Shown here one piece after another: positions 1 through 8,994 of a stretch of 64,000 nt of DNA (its first letter is position 1; every line of letters starts with the position of its first letter). The stretch is from Vibrio rhodolitus (GTDB lineage Bacteria > Pseudomonadota > Gammaproteobacteria > Enterobacterales > Vibrionaceae): NCBI RefSeq assembly GCF_003350325.1, contig NZ_QLYZ01000002.1, positions 1 through 64,000 on the forward strand, read 5' to 3'. The notes beneath the pieces are model-generated. The model was not told the origin of the DNA. It did not search any database and saw only the letters and a program-made list of their open reading frames with translations. The position numbers and the translations under genes were made by a program.

Positions 1-1541
1 TTGTGAGAAATGATCTTTGCTGCTGGTGGCACGCTTTCCATTAGTTCTTTATTGACCGTAACAGGTTTAATCGATGCTGGTGGATTGGCTATAGCGGTTT
101 TCCACGCGACGTTAATCTGTGTTGCCGACGGCAACTTTTCTTGGTTTTCTGGTTTGATTTGTGCAATCACCAGAGGGTTTAGCTCACTGACCATCTGCTT
201 TAGATGCAAATTGACATCTGGCAGTGAAATCTCATCACTCAAGCGTTTAACGGTTTGAGCGAACTCATCAGTGTCCAGTTGCGGTGATTGTGCTCGTAAG
301 CGATTAAAGATCGACATTAATACACGGCGGTTGGTGGTGTCTCGCAGTGAATCCGCCATTTGGGTATAACGATTGGTAATACTTTGCTTAACCGTTGTCA
401 GATCAGAATCTGAAAATCCATGTTCAGCATAACGGCTCAGCTCAGAGAACGCTTCATCAATTGACGCTGCATAATCTTCACCAGTTAACAAAACCATTAG
501 GCGGTTGTTGCGATAGCCAGTGGCGATAGGGCGAGCCATCATCATCATCTTGCTCACGTGTTCACTTTCCACTTGGTATTGCTCGCGCAAACGCTTATTC
601 AGCGCTTGCATGGTGATTTCGTTCAGCAACTGTGCCTTTAGTTCCGCTTCAGTGTGCGGTTCTTTTTCATGAGCTCTAAAGTTGAACGAAAGTACTTCAG
701 TGGTGATTTCACTATCTGCTATTACTTCCAAGCGCACTCGATTATCGAGAGGAATTGTTAGATCTGGGCGTTGCGGCAGTGTTTTTGCCGGTAAAGAGCC
801 AAAGTGACGCTTAAGCAGTTGCTCAACTTGAGTTTGATTGGTGGCACCGACCACAATTAGGGTCATATTGTTTGGGTGATACCAATCTTGCCAAAATGCT
901 TCAATGCGGCTGGCATCAACGTGGCGCACTAACTCCATATCGCCTATTGGCTCACGTTCGCCAAATCGACTCCCCTGTAAGAGAATTTCACGGTTTGCTG
1001 TGCCCAAACGCGCCATCATATTTAGACCACTGCGCCATTCTTCTTCAACCACAGGGCGCTCTTTTTCGAGTTCGTTTTGAGCAAAAACTAGCGAACTGGC
1101 CTGCTCGGCGAGCATGTCAAAGCCTTCGTTCAACATTTGCTCTGAGTTGTTTGGCAAGTGAAGAAAGTACGACGTGGTGTAGTATTCGGTCATCGCGTTG
1201 ACGTCACGACCAAAGACCATGCCCAGCGCTTCTTGGTGCTCAATCAGCGTATTGGCTGGGTACTTCTCAGTACCATTGAAAGCCATGTGCTCGACTAAAT
1301 GAGCAATGCCTTTTTGGTCATCCGCTTCATCAAGAGAGCCTGCATGTACCACAAGTTGCATCGATACACGGTTTTGTGGTCGCTCGTTTTCAACCAGAAT
1401 GTAGCGCATGCCATTACTTAGTTGACCTTGGATCAAATCTTGGCGCAACGTTAAGGCAGTATCTTGAGGCAGCGAGCTTGTATAGTAATTGCAGCCTGAA
1501 AGGCCAACGCATGCCGCGATAATTATTGAAATATACTTCAT
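1..1541 (-). CDS. M16-family zinc metallopeptidase, lipoprotein (partial, C-terminus outside window)
   Basis: I translated this from the minus strand. It begins at ATG 1541 and is open for about 513 residues to the window edge, so the C-terminal part is missing. The N-terminus is a lipoprotein signal with lipobox LSGC at residues 14-17. The inverted zinc motif HLVEH follows in the stretch GIAHLVEHMAFNGT, with FGRDVNAMT and EEEWRSGLN further on, as in pitrilysin/PqqL-type M16 enzymes. These are periplasmic peptidases built from repeated about 220-residue domains, and full PqqL-like proteins are about 930 residues. It lies 78 bp downstream of a Fur-controlled TonB receptor on the same strand. 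The likely role (inference) is cutting a protein or peptide imported by that receptor, as FusC does for ferredoxin. The family call is firm; the substrate is unknown. Confidence 0.88.
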   Translation of the reverse strand, partial: MKYISIIIAACVGLSGCNYYTSSLPQDTALTLRQDLIQGQLSNGMRYILVENERPQNRVSMQLVVHAGSLDEADDQKGIAHLVEHMAFNGTEKYPANTLIEHQEALGMVFGRDVNAMTEYYTTSYFLHLPNNSEQMLNEGFDMLAEQASSLVFAQNELEKERPVVEEEWRSGLNMMARLGTANREILLQGSRFGEREPIGDMELVRHVDASRIEAFWQDWYHPNNMTLIVVGATNQTQVEQLLKRHFGSLPAKTLPQRPDLTIPLDNRVRLEVIADSEITTEVLSFNFRAHEKEPHTEAELKAQLLNEITMQALNKRLREQYQVESEHVSKMMMMARPIATGYRNNRLMVLLTGEDYAASIDEAFSELSRYAEHGFSDSDLTTVKQSITNRYTQMADSLRDTTNRRVLMSIFNRLRAQSPQLDTDEFAQTVKRLSDEISLPDVNLHLKQMVSELNPLVIAQIKPENQEKLPSATQINVAWKTAIANPPASIKPVTVNKELMESVPPAAKIISH

Positions 1542-1619
1542 AGAGAAAATAGCGCTATTGGCGCAAATCCTTGTTGTTTAGAAAGTTAAGGAAAGTAATC
1601 GGTTTAGTTTCGAATCGGC

Positions 1620-4070
1620 TTAGTTTCGTACGTTGATGTTCAACCAAACTTGTCGACCTGAGTTGTAATGCTCATTTGGAATATTGTTACCAAGCTGAAT
1701 TCCTGACACAGAGACAACTTCTTGGGTGTTAAGTAGGTTGGTGACGCTTAAGCCCAGTACGACGTGATCATCGAGTTGAGTCGGAGTCCAGTTGACTGCC
1801 ATATCCCAAGTCACAAGGTCATCTAACTCTGTGGTTGCCAGAGAGTTAACGGACTCCATTTGCCCATCGATCTCGACGCTCGCCATGCCTTGAAACGCGG
1901 TGGTTTTTTTACCTTGTTGGTAGTTAACACGGTTGTTCCACACTAAGCCGATGTCCTGCCAATACATATTGAGGTCAAGGCTACTTTTGATTGGCGATTG
2001 GTAGCCACTGACATCCATTTCGCCATAGCGAACCAGTTGTCCATCAATAAGCACCCAGTCATCTTGGAAACCGCTATTTAGGTCATTACCTTGATCGTAA
2101 GTCGCTTTTAGATCGCCATGACCACGGCGGTGGTTGTAGGAAACTTTCCAGTTGGCGCTAAAGTGACCGCCCGCGAGTTCATAAGGCTGGATTGTCGCAG
2201 CTTCAAAGCTGACAATTTGATCATCACTTTTTACGTTGTTATGGATAGTCGCGGTGCCCTCTGCTGAATCGGTTGAATAAGAAAGCCCGTCTCTTTGCTG
2301 ACGATAGATATAGACGGTATTCAGTGCAAAGTTGTTTACATCAACAGCCCATGATGCGGTGTATTCATCAGAATAAGGGACATCAGCTTGGCTAAGTTCT
2401 AAGCCTTCATACTCAGTGGTGGTTTGACAAGTCAGATTATCTGGGGATAGGTTTTGCCAGTTACCATCGTTAGGAGTACAGCTTCTTGAGTTTGATTGGT
2501 ACTTTTTCTGCTCAGCCTTTAATGCCCAGCCTAATAAGTTGGCACTGTAGTAGCGGTTAGCACCTAACGTAAGTCGGTTGGTGTCAACCAAATTAAAGTC
2601 CCAACTGGTGTTTAAACGCGGAGAAAAAACGGTAGCATCGAAAACACTCATATGATCTAAACGACCACCTAGATAGAGTCCCCAACGATCCCATTGCATT
2701 TGGTTACTGGCAAATAGGCTATATTGCTGCGCATCAGCATGGTAGTTAGCACCGTCGTAACGAGTCAGTGTTGAGATAACAGGGTTACCCGGCACGATTT
2801 CTTGATGCTGATAGACAACATGATCTTCTGGTCTGTCGACAGTCCCAACTTGATGGCTTGCTTCTACGCCAATGCTAGGGATACTCTCGATGCCATAGAA
2901 CATGACGGGATCACCATGCAGTGCGGATTTGAACTGATAAGAATCTTGCTTTTGCTCTAGATTACCGTAGCTACCTTGGTTGCTAAACTCGAAACCACTG
3001 CTTGTGCGTTTCATATAAGTAACGAAATAGTCGCTATCGGCATTGCGCTCGTCCGTTAATTGGTCATAAGAGAGAACATTTTCCCATTGACCAAACGGCA
3101 AGCTGCGCTCTACTTTAATGGTGCCGCCAAAACCAGTATGTGAGTTGGTTGTTTCACTATTTTTCTGCGGTGCATTGTCACTGTGTGAGTCATTCATAAA
3201 GTTATTGCTTTGATGATTTGCATAGCGCAGGTCGGTTGTCGTCTGCCAGTCGCCTTGTTGCCATACATGAGTCACAAAGATGTTATCCATCGTTTGGTCA
3301 ACGTCTTTATTCTGCTCAAGTGGAATTTCAGACACTTGGTGACTGACATTTATTGCCAGTTTTTGCGTATCGCTAATCGCTCCGCCAAGGTGCAGGGCAT
3401 GCATACGTTTTTGGAAATTAGGTTGATATTTTCCTGAACCATCAATGGGAGTGCCGTAGGAATCTTTAAAGTTTTCACCTACTTTTTGCGGGCTATTCCA
3501 ATCGCTATCGTTCATGCGGAAACTGTAATCGATAGTAAAATCATCGGTTGGCTTACGCAGTTCAGCGTTGACTACACCGCCAGTAAAGCCGCCATGTTCA
3601 GCGCCAATGTTATGATCGAGCACCTCAATGCTATCGACAAGATTGGTATCGACAAAATAACCAGAGGTATGACCGGAGGTCAGTTCGGTCGGCAGTTCGT
3701 TATCGTTGCCAAAAGTGGTGGAGTTGTTTACACCTACGCCGCCAATGGTATATTTGGTTTGGTGTGGGCGTGCACCCGAAATCGAGATCTCTTCCGGTTT
3801 TAAATCACCGCCTTGCATTGAACTTTGCGCATCATCGATACCGATTCGAGGCTCATGTTTTAGTGCTTGTGAGATGGATGGGTTGTCAATGGGTGCTTGC
3901 TCAAGCTCTTCGCGATCAACGGTGATTTGCGAGCCCGTGACAACCACTACCTCAAGATGCGGTTTTTCTGTCTGTGTGCTAGTTTGGCTTTCTTGGGCGA
4001 GTGCTGTGTGGCCGTATAGTGCGGAACATACGCCTATAAAAATTGGGGTTAATTTGTGGTAGCTATCCAT
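1620..4070 (-). CDS. TonB-dependent outer-membrane receptor (FusA/YddB-type context)
   Basis: 816-residue outer-membrane receptor. I chose ATG 4070 rather than the upstream in-frame starts because it begins directly at a signal peptide (MDSYHKL, cleavage near ALA-Q around residue 25). The TonB box/plug starts near VVVVTGS. The plug contains ISISGARPHQTKYTIGGVGV and the GFTGGVVNAELRKP segment, and the rest is a long beta-barrel. The last residues are VWLNINVRN, so the usual terminal aromatic residue is missing. A Fur box lies about 80 bp upstream and an M16 peptidase gene follows in the same direction. The substrate is not identifiable; the pairing points to a protein- or peptide-bound iron source more than to a small siderophore, though a siderophore remains possible. 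Confidence 0.88.
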   Translation of the reverse strand: MDSYHKLTPIFIGVCSALYGHTALAQESQTSTQTEKPHLEVVVVTGSQITVDREELEQAPIDNPSISQALKHEPRIGIDDAQSSMQGGDLKPEEISISGARPHQTKYTIGGVGVNNSTTFGNDNELPTELTSGHTSGYFVDTNLVDSIEVLDHNIGAEHGGFTGGVVNAELRKPTDDFTIDYSFRMNDSDWNSPQKVGENFKDSYGTPIDGSGKYQPNFQKRMHALHLGGAISDTQKLAINVSHQVSEIPLEQNKDVDQTMDNIFVTHVWQQGDWQTTTDLRYANHQSNNFMNDSHSDNAPQKNSETTNSHTGFGGTIKVERSLPFGQWENVLSYDQLTDERNADSDYFVTYMKRTSSGFEFSNQGSYGNLEQKQDSYQFKSALHGDPVMFYGIESIPSIGVEASHQVGTVDRPEDHVVYQHQEIVPGNPVISTLTRYDGANYHADAQQYSLFASNQMQWDRWGLYLGGRLDHMSVFDATVFSPRLNTSWDFNLVDTNRLTLGANRYYSANLLGWALKAEQKKYQSNSRSCTPNDGNWQNLSPDNLTCQTTTEYEGLELSQADVPYSDEYTASWAVDVNNFALNTVYIYRQQRDGLSYSTDSAEGTATIHNNVKSDDQIVSFEAATIQPYELAGGHFSANWKVSYNHRRGHGDLKATYDQGNDLNSGFQDDWVLIDGQLVRYGEMDVSGYQSPIKSSLDLNMYWQDIGLVWNNRVNYQQGKKTTAFQGMASVEIDGQMESVNSLATTELDDLVTWDMAVNWTPTQLDDHVVLGLSVTNLLNTQEVVSVSGIQLGNNIPNEHYNSGRQVWLNINVRN

Positions 4071-4147
4071 AGATCCTACTGCTTTCTGATGAAAAGATGA
4101 ACGATAGTGGTGCTTTGCTAAAATCTTAACGAATATAGTAATAAGTA

Positions 4148-4166
4148 TGATAACCATTATCATTTA
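4148..4166. promoter_or_regulatory. Fur box upstream of the TonB receptor
   Basis: The 19-mer tgataaccattatcattta closely matches the A/T-rich palindromic Fur consensus (GATAATGATAATCATTATC). It sits about 80 bp before the receptor start, so iron-repressed expression of the receptor-peptidase operon is likely. Confidence 0.7.
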
Positions 4167-4332
4167 GATTGCGTATCATCCACAATTATGGCTTTGATGC
4201 AAGGAAATATTGATAGATCAGATAGTAAATGAGCAAAGATGCGTTAAAAAACACACCTTTGTCACGCTGTTGTTACGAGTGGTTAGCATTTAAATCGTTG
4301 CGATTGAAATGATTGTGCTGAAATTGGGGCAC

Positions 4333-4361
4333 AAAAAAAGCCATCAAATTCCTTTGATGGC
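4333..4361 (-). terminator. Rho-independent terminator of the DUF2058 gene
   Basis: The perfect hairpin GCCATCAAA-ttcc-TTTGATGGC (4340-4361) is followed on the minus strand by seven T (aaaaaaa at 4333-4339). It lies about 40 bp after the stop codon. Confidence 0.85.
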
Positions 4362-4401
4362 TTCATTTAGCTTTTGGCGTTAGAAGGTCTGAAGCGACTA
4401 A

Positions 4402-4923
4402 TTACCACATCAGATCGTCAGGAACGACGAAGTCTGCATATGGGTCATCTTCATCGACGCTATCGGTTTGTTTTTCTTTCTGGTCGATAATCGCCGTTTC
4501 ATCACGTTGGGAGATTTTATCTGCCACGGCACTTGGGATCACAACATAGCTATCTTCTGTGCGAGCAATCGCCAAAATACCTTTGCTCAGTTGATCACGA
4601 ACAAGCTGCTCGACATAAAGAGACTTGACGAGAGTGCCATCAGTAAAGTTGTATTTGATATCACCATCGCCTAGATCGATTTTGTTCATTTCAATCAATT
4701 GCTTGATTTGTGACTGAATCTCTTTGTTTAGACGCTGCTCATTTTGTTGAGCACTTAGCTCTTTGTCACGCTCTTGTTGAAGGCGCTTGTTTTCTTCGAC
4801 CGCGGCTTTTACTTCACGTGCTTGTACGCGAGATTTCTTTGAGCCTTTTTTTGCCTTCTTTAATTTTTTTTCGTTAACAAGACCTGCTTTTAGCATTTGC
4901 TCTTGGAGTGTCAGTTTTGCCAT
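4402..4923 (-). CDS. DUF2058 family protein (YaiL-like)
   Basis: 173-residue soluble, highly charged protein. ATG 4923 is chosen because the family start MAKLTLQEQMLKAGL lies there; the 24 codons upstream are not family-like. A lysine-rich helical segment (KKLKKAKKGSKKSRVQARE) and a coiled-coil-like glutamine/glutamate stretch lead into a small C-terminal domain with IARTEDSYVVIPS. This matches DUF2058 proteins (E. coli YaiL), described as nucleoprotein- or polynucleotide-associated, with no settled biochemical role. It appears monocistronic with its own terminator. Family assignment is good; function is unknown. Confidence 0.85.
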   Translation of the reverse strand: MAKLTLQEQMLKAGLVNEKKLKKAKKGSKKSRVQAREVKAAVEENKRLQQERDKELSAQQNEQRLNKEIQSQIKQLIEMNKIDLGDGDIKYNFTDGTLVKSLYVEQLVRDQLSKGILAIARTEDSYVVIPSAVADKISQRDETAIIDQKEKQTDSVDEDDPYADFVVPDDLMW

Positions 4924-5050
4924 GGTGTTCTCTGTAAGTTGGACTTGCGATAATTCTACATGACAGACCAGCGCAAAATAAAGTGGGGATTGCACTGAGC
5001 ATGTATCATCTATCTTAGAACGACGGGATTTTTCGCATCAAATGTTGTGA

Positions 5051-5866
5051 CTAAATCAGATAGGGAGATGCTTTGAACTCCTGCATTTCGCTCAGGTTTT
5101 CTTTTGCTTCGATCGTAGCTTTCGTAATATCGCCAGACTCCCATGGCGCAGTGCCATAGCTAAACTGAATGCTTTCACGGTCACAAGCACGCATAAATTG
5201 GTCGATAAATTTTCGTGCACTCTCAATGTCTATAATCGCGATGAATTCATCTCCACCTACACGATAAGCATAACCAATGTCATTACAGCAATTTATTAAT
5301 TGGTCACCAAAGGTATAGAGTAACTTATCGCCAAAGTTATGCCCTCTTTCATTATTTAACTCATTGAGATTGTCGATATCGAAATAGAAAAGCTGATAAT
5401 TACCCTTAGGTATAATTTTTAAAGCCGCTCTTGTATAGCAGTTGGTTAAATTGTCGGTCAGAGCCAATTTGTTCACTTGGCGCAAATAGTTGTACGAACC
5501 GATAATAATACATGCATAAGCGCCAATTAGTAGGGCTTCATCTAACAGAGCATCAGCAAAAGGGAAACGGCTACTAATGTGAATGTCAATAAAGACGATT
5601 TCTGTTAAAGCATCATAAATGCCGTTCAAGATAGCGAGGATGATGCCAGTGCGAATGATTTGGGAGCTGATGACGCCTTTAGCGATAGACGCTAAGACTA
5701 ATACACAATAGAGGCGAGTGACTTCTAGGATATAGTCGTAAGTCGATTCAATTTCGATATCAAGCGTAAATACGGGTACCCAAGCTAAAATCGGTACAAT
5801 CAAAAAAATGGCTAGTTTGTTGAGCAAACCGGACGTAATTTGATTGTCATTATATAGCTCACGCAT
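5051..5866 (-). CDS. Membrane GGDEF diguanylate cyclase
   Basis: 271 residues. The N-terminal half is hydrophobic with about five membrane segments (roughly residues 15-130). A GGDEF domain of about 140 residues follows, opening with LTDNLTNCYTRAAL and carrying FDIDNLNELN and an intact GGDEF signature in YRVGGDEFIAI. The RxxD inhibitory site normally just before the signature is absent (NDIG there), so product inhibition through that site is unlikely. The end of the domain is divergent (YGTAPWESGDI instead of the usual SIGIA pattern), so activity is probable but not certain. The predicted reaction is 2 GTP to cyclic di-GMP. The membrane part has no recognisable ligand motif. Confidence 0.85.
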   Translation of the reverse strand: MRELYNDNQITSGLLNKLAIFLIVPILAWVPVFTLDIEIESTYDYILEVTRLYCVLVLASIAKGVISSQIIRTGIILAILNGIYDALTEIVFIDIHISSRFPFADALLDEALLIGAYACIIIGSYNYLRQVNKLALTDNLTNCYTRAALKIIPKGNYQLFYFDIDNLNELNNERGHNFGDKLLYTFGDQLINCCNDIGYAYRVGGDEFIAIIDIESARKFIDQFMRACDRESIQFSYGTAPWESGDITKATIEAKENLSEMQEFKASPYLI

Positions 5867-6175
5867 GTCTAAACCTAAATCCCAATTTTAGAAAGAAATG
5901 TTGTTTTTTCATTATAACGACTTTTATCTTTGCCAAGTCAATTAATAACAATGATAAATTTGTGGTTATTTGCTTTAGGTAATTAAATGTGAACTGTCTC
6001 CAGCAATTTGTGTATCAAATGAAAATGAAATACAACCTCTAGCATATATATTATTCACAATAGATAATTTACGTAATTACATTTACAAACGTTACATTAG
6101 ATAGGCAGTGGGTGCTTTTTTACTTGGTAAGGTGAAGAGCATCCTTGGTGATTATTAAGCAGTAAGGAAAGGAAA
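5867..6175. other. AT-rich intergenic region
   Basis: 309 bp between the divergently transcribed GGDEF and ASCH genes. It must contain both promoters, but I see no distinctive operator, repeat or RNA gene in it. Confidence 0.5.
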
Positions 6176-6640
6176 ATGAATCAGCACCAGCGTGCATTTT
6201 TAGACTCTTATCTATCAACTCTGACCGATGATCAACGGGCGGCAATCCCTCAAGTCTATGCAGAACATTTTTGCGCCGATGAATATAATGCCAACGAGTG
6301 CGCCCGCTTGGTTGCTCAAGGGATCAAACGAGCATCGTGCAGCTTGAAACAGGGTTACGATCTTGATCAGGAGCCACTGCCTAAAGTCGGCAGATTAACG
6401 GTTGTGCTTAATTGGCAGCAAGAGCCAGTTTGCATTACTCGCCATACAGACGTTCAAATTTGTCCATTTAACCAGGTAACTGCCGAGTTTGCTGCGTTAG
6501 AAGGCGAGGGAGATGGCAGTTATCAATGGTGGCACAAGGCACATATCAAGTTTTTCACTCAGTATGCGCATGAAGTGGGCGCAACCTTTAATGAAAACTC
6601 GGAACTGGTTTTGGAGAAATTTGAAAAGGTTTATCCTTAG
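6176..6640 (+). CDS. ASCH domain protein (YhfF/COG4405-like)
   Basis: 154-residue cytoplasmic protein preceded by the ribosome site aaggaaagg at about 6166-6174. The ASCH fold is indicated by LVAQGIKRASCSL near residue 45, then PKVGRLTVVLNWQQEPVCITRHTDVQI and the acidic EGEGDGSYQWWHKAHIKFF stretch, which is characteristic of the longer YhfF/COG4405 subgroup. ASCH domains resemble RNA-binding PUA domains and some members hydrolyse modified nucleosides; the reaction of this subgroup is not established here. It stands alone, divergent from the GGDEF gene. Confidence 0.82.
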   Translation: MNQHQRAFLDSYLSTLTDDQRAAIPQVYAEHFCADEYNANECARLVAQGIKRASCSLKQGYDLDQEPLPKVGRLTVVLNWQQEPVCITRHTDVQICPFNQVTAEFAALEGEGDGSYQWWHKAHIKFFTQYAHEVGATFNENSELVLEKFEKVYP

Positions 6641-6794
6641 CTTATGAATCATCGATTTTTAGTATATTTAATCAATGTTAGCGTCAAGTTACGGCGATTA
6701 TGTGTGCAGTTAGATGCATTTGGATAAGTTTTTGTAGCGCAATATAAGGCTTGGGAATACAATCCTGTTTTTAAAATTGCAGTAACTTTTCTAA

Positions 6795-7052
6795 ATGAAT
6801 AGAGCAAATGTTGCAGGGACAATCATAGCCACTAGTGGCTTTGCGGCGTTTCTATTTTTGTTTGCATCCGGGAGCAATGTGCCCTTGATGCAATGGCCAA
6901 TCGAAGCGTTGCAGGGACTTGCATTCACCTTCGCTTGGGGGCTTGGTGTACCAAGCTATCTTGCTTATGGGCTGTCAGTGGTGTTGATGGTCGCCGTCTT
7001 TTACAGTTTTTTTCGCATTGGTAAGCGAGTCTCTCAACTGTTTCTTAAGTAA
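6795..7052 (+). CDS. Small two-helix membrane protein, unknown function
   Basis: 85 residues with hydrophobic stretches at about 8-26 and 55-75 separated by LMQWPIEALQGLAFTFAWGLGVPSY, and a basic C-terminus (RIGKRVSQLFLK) likely in the cytoplasm. No enzymatic motif. The start lacks a strong Shine-Dalgarno sequence. The membrane pattern and the hairpin that follows support it being real, but I do not recognise the family. Confidence 0.5.
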   Translation: MNRANVAGTIIATSGFAAFLFLFASGSNVPLMQWPIEALQGLAFTFAWGLGVPSYLAYGLSVVLMVAVFYSFFRIGKRVSQLFLK

Positions 7053-7073
7053 GATATTTTAGCGTTAATGAAA

Positions 7074-7096
7074 AAGCCCAACTTAGTGTTGGGCTT
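7074..7096. terminator. Bidirectional hairpin terminator
   Basis: AAGCCCAAC-ttagt-GTTGGGCTT lies between two convergent small genes. On the minus strand it is followed by a run of T (aaaaa at 7071-7075), so it best serves the 7104-7247 gene and may also stop the 6795 gene. Confidence 0.75.
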
Positions 7097-7103
7097 GTTG
7101 TAT

Positions 7104-7247
7104 CTAGTCTTCCAATTCGCCTGCTTGTTGCGCTTGTCTAACTAAATTTTGACGTTCAGCTTCCGTTTCTGATATCAATTGAGTTTCCTTTTCAATCTGC
7201 TCCTCAATTGCTTGAGGATTAAAAACAAAGTACTTATTCGTATGCAT
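7104..7247 (-). CDS. Very small protein, unknown function
   Basis: 47 residues. I start it at ATG 7247 because GAGGT sits a few bases upstream on the minus strand, while an alternative start 22 codons earlier has no such site. The product MHTNKYFVFNP... continues into a glutamate/glutamine-rich amphipathic helix (EEQIEKETQLISETEAERQ) typical of a short coiled coil. Followed by a terminator hairpin. No family recognised; existence is supported by the ribosome site and terminator. Confidence 0.5.
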   Translation of the reverse strand: MHTNKYFVFNPQAIEEQIEKETQLISETEAERQNLVRQAQQAGELED

Positions 7248-7445
7248 AAGTGACCTCAATCTATTGTTAGTGCTGACACTACTAGCTGCTGAAAACGAAA
7301 ATTCTTGCGTCAATTTCGTGCCGGATACCTTAATTGAAGCTCATGATCCCCACATCCTCCACCTAGAAAATATTTTAGGCGTAGATCACAGTATGAGAGG
7401 GATGAGGAACAAGGCTGAGTGCGCCTTTGCTAGCGGAGAAATAAA

Positions 7446-7470
7446 AAGGCCGGCAGTATACGCCGACCTT
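7446..7470 (-). terminator. Terminator of the zwf-pgl-gnd operon
   Basis: AAGGCCGGC-agtatac-GCCGACCTT (one mismatched pair) lies about 40 bp after the gnd stop and is followed on the minus strand by a T run (aaaaa at 7443-7447). Confidence 0.7.
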
Positions 7471-7511
7471 GAATTTGCTATAACAAGCTTTACATTACGT
7501 TAACCGAGCGA

Positions 7512-8960
7512 TTATACGTCGTAAGTTGTTGATGCTGTGTTACCGCCTGTACCTGTCCAGTTAGTGTGGAAGAATTCACCACGTGCACGGTCAGTACGCT
7601 CGTAAGTGTGAGCACCGAAGTAGTCACGTTGAGCTTGTAGCAAGTTAGCTGGTAGACGCGCAGTAGTGTAACCATCTAGGAAGGTTAGTGCAGAAGTCGT
7701 ACATGGCATTGGGATGCCATTTTCTAGTGACTTAGCTGCTACTTTACGCCATGCGCTTAGGCTGCCTTGTAGGATGTTTTTGAAGTACTCATCTGAACCT
7801 AGGAATGCAAGTTCAGGGTTCGCTTCGTATGCATCACGGATGTTACCTAGGAATGCACTGCGGATGATACAACCACCACGCCACATTAGTGCTACGTTAC
7901 CGTAGTTTAGGTCCCAGCCATTTTCGTTTGAAGCTTCACGCATTAGCATAAAGCCTTGAGCGTAAGAGATGATCTTAGACGCAAGTAGCGCTTGGCGTAG
8001 AGCGTCAACCCACTCTTGCTTATCACCTTCAACTGGTGCAATAGTCTTGCCGAATAGTTGCTCAGCTTCAACACGCTGGTCTTTCAGAGCAGATAGGCAA
8101 CGTGCGAATACTGACTCAGAGATAAGCGTCAGTGGAATGCCTAGGTCAAGTGCGTTGATACCTGTCCATTTACCGGTACCTTTTTGGCCCGCGGTATCTA
8201 GGATTTTCTCAACTAGCGCTTCACCGTCTTCATCTTTGTAGCCAAGGATGTCAGCAGTGATTTCTACAAGGTAGCTGTTTAGTTCAGTTTGGTTCCATTC
8301 AGCAAATACAGCCTGCATTTCATCAGCAGACATACCTAGGCCATCTTTCATGAACTGGTAAGCTTCAGTGATAAGCTGCATATCGCCGTATTCGATACCG
8401 TTGTGTACCATTTTAACGAAGTGACCAGCGCCATCGTTACCAACCCAGTCACAGCAAGGCTCGCCAGCATCAGTTTTTGCTGAGATAGCTTGGAAGATAG
8501 GCTTAACCGCTTCCCAAGCTTCAGGTGCGCCGCCAGGCATGATAGAAGGACCAAATCGAGCACCTTCTTCACCACCAGATACACCCGTACCGATAAAGTG
8601 AATACCTTTCTCGCGCAGAGCTGCAACGCGACGGTTTGTGTCAGGGTAGTTAGTGTTACCACCATCAATGATGATGTCACCTTTGTCTAGTAGCGGAGTT
8701 AGTGCGTCGATAAATGCATCAACAACGTCACCAGCGCGAACCATAAGCATCACTTTACGTGGTGTTTCTAGCTTCTCTACTAATTCTTCTAGTGAGTATG
8801 CGCCAACGATGTTGGTATCTTTCGCTGGACCTTCTAGAAACTCGTCTACTTTCGCAGCTGTACGGTTATGAGCTACCACTTTAAAGCCATGGTCGTTCAT
8901 GTTTAGGATAAGGTTTTGACCCATAACTGCTAGGCCAATTACACCGATATCACCTTTCAT
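7512..8960 (-). CDS. gnd: 6-phosphogluconate dehydrogenase, decarboxylating
   Basis: 482 residues, the usual length. It oxidises and decarboxylates 6-phosphogluconate to ribulose 5-phosphate with NADP+, in the cytoplasm, as the third step of the oxidative pentose phosphate pathway. The N-terminal Rossmann motif is GVIGLAVMGQNL. The family signature region contains VSGGEEGARFGPSIMPGG and GNDGAGHFVKMVHNGIEYGDMQ with the catalytic Lys and Asn. The C-terminal swap tail ends near FHTNWTGTGG. It follows pgl on the same strand with a short gap. Codon choice is strongly biased to GGT, GCT and CGT, suggesting high expression. Confidence 0.97.
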   Translation of the reverse strand: MKGDIGVIGLAVMGQNLILNMNDHGFKVVAHNRTAAKVDEFLEGPAKDTNIVGAYSLEELVEKLETPRKVMLMVRAGDVVDAFIDALTPLLDKGDIIIDGGNTNYPDTNRRVAALREKGIHFIGTGVSGGEEGARFGPSIMPGGAPEAWEAVKPIFQAISAKTDAGEPCCDWVGNDGAGHFVKMVHNGIEYGDMQLITEAYQFMKDGLGMSADEMQAVFAEWNQTELNSYLVEITADILGYKDEDGEALVEKILDTAGQKGTGKWTGINALDLGIPLTLISESVFARCLSALKDQRVEAEQLFGKTIAPVEGDKQEWVDALRQALLASKIISYAQGFMLMREASNENGWDLNYGNVALMWRGGCIIRSAFLGNIRDAYEANPELAFLGSDEYFKNILQGSLSAWRKVAAKSLENGIPMPCTTSALTFLDGYTTARLPANLLQAQRDYFGAHTYERTDRARGEFFHTNWTGTGGNTASTTYDV

Positions 8961-8994
8961 TGTCTTTCTCCAATTGTGTCGTACGACGCTCGCG

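Larger units (their letters stand above)
4071..4401. other. Intergenic region between DUF2058 gene and TonB receptor
   Basis: 331 bp with no credible gene. It holds the Fur box (4148-4166) and the terminator of the DUF2058 gene (4333-4361). The remainder is AT-rich with no other signal I can support. Confidence 0.6.

Noticed and set aside
10..258. Plus-strand open frame at the left edge
   Set aside because: Antisense shadow of the M16 peptidase gene, which has clear family motifs on the minus strand.
3486..4062. Overlapping plus-strand frames across the TonB receptor
   Set aside because: They lie wholly inside the receptor on the opposite strand and have no motif or ribosome site.
7264..7503. 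Plus-strand frame between the 7104 gene and gnd
   Set aside because: No ribosome site, no family resemblance, and it runs through the gnd terminator.
8348..8680. 110-codon alternative frame inside gnd
   Set aside because: Out-of-frame shadow caused by strong codon bias in gnd; low-complexity Ser/Thr/Leu composition.
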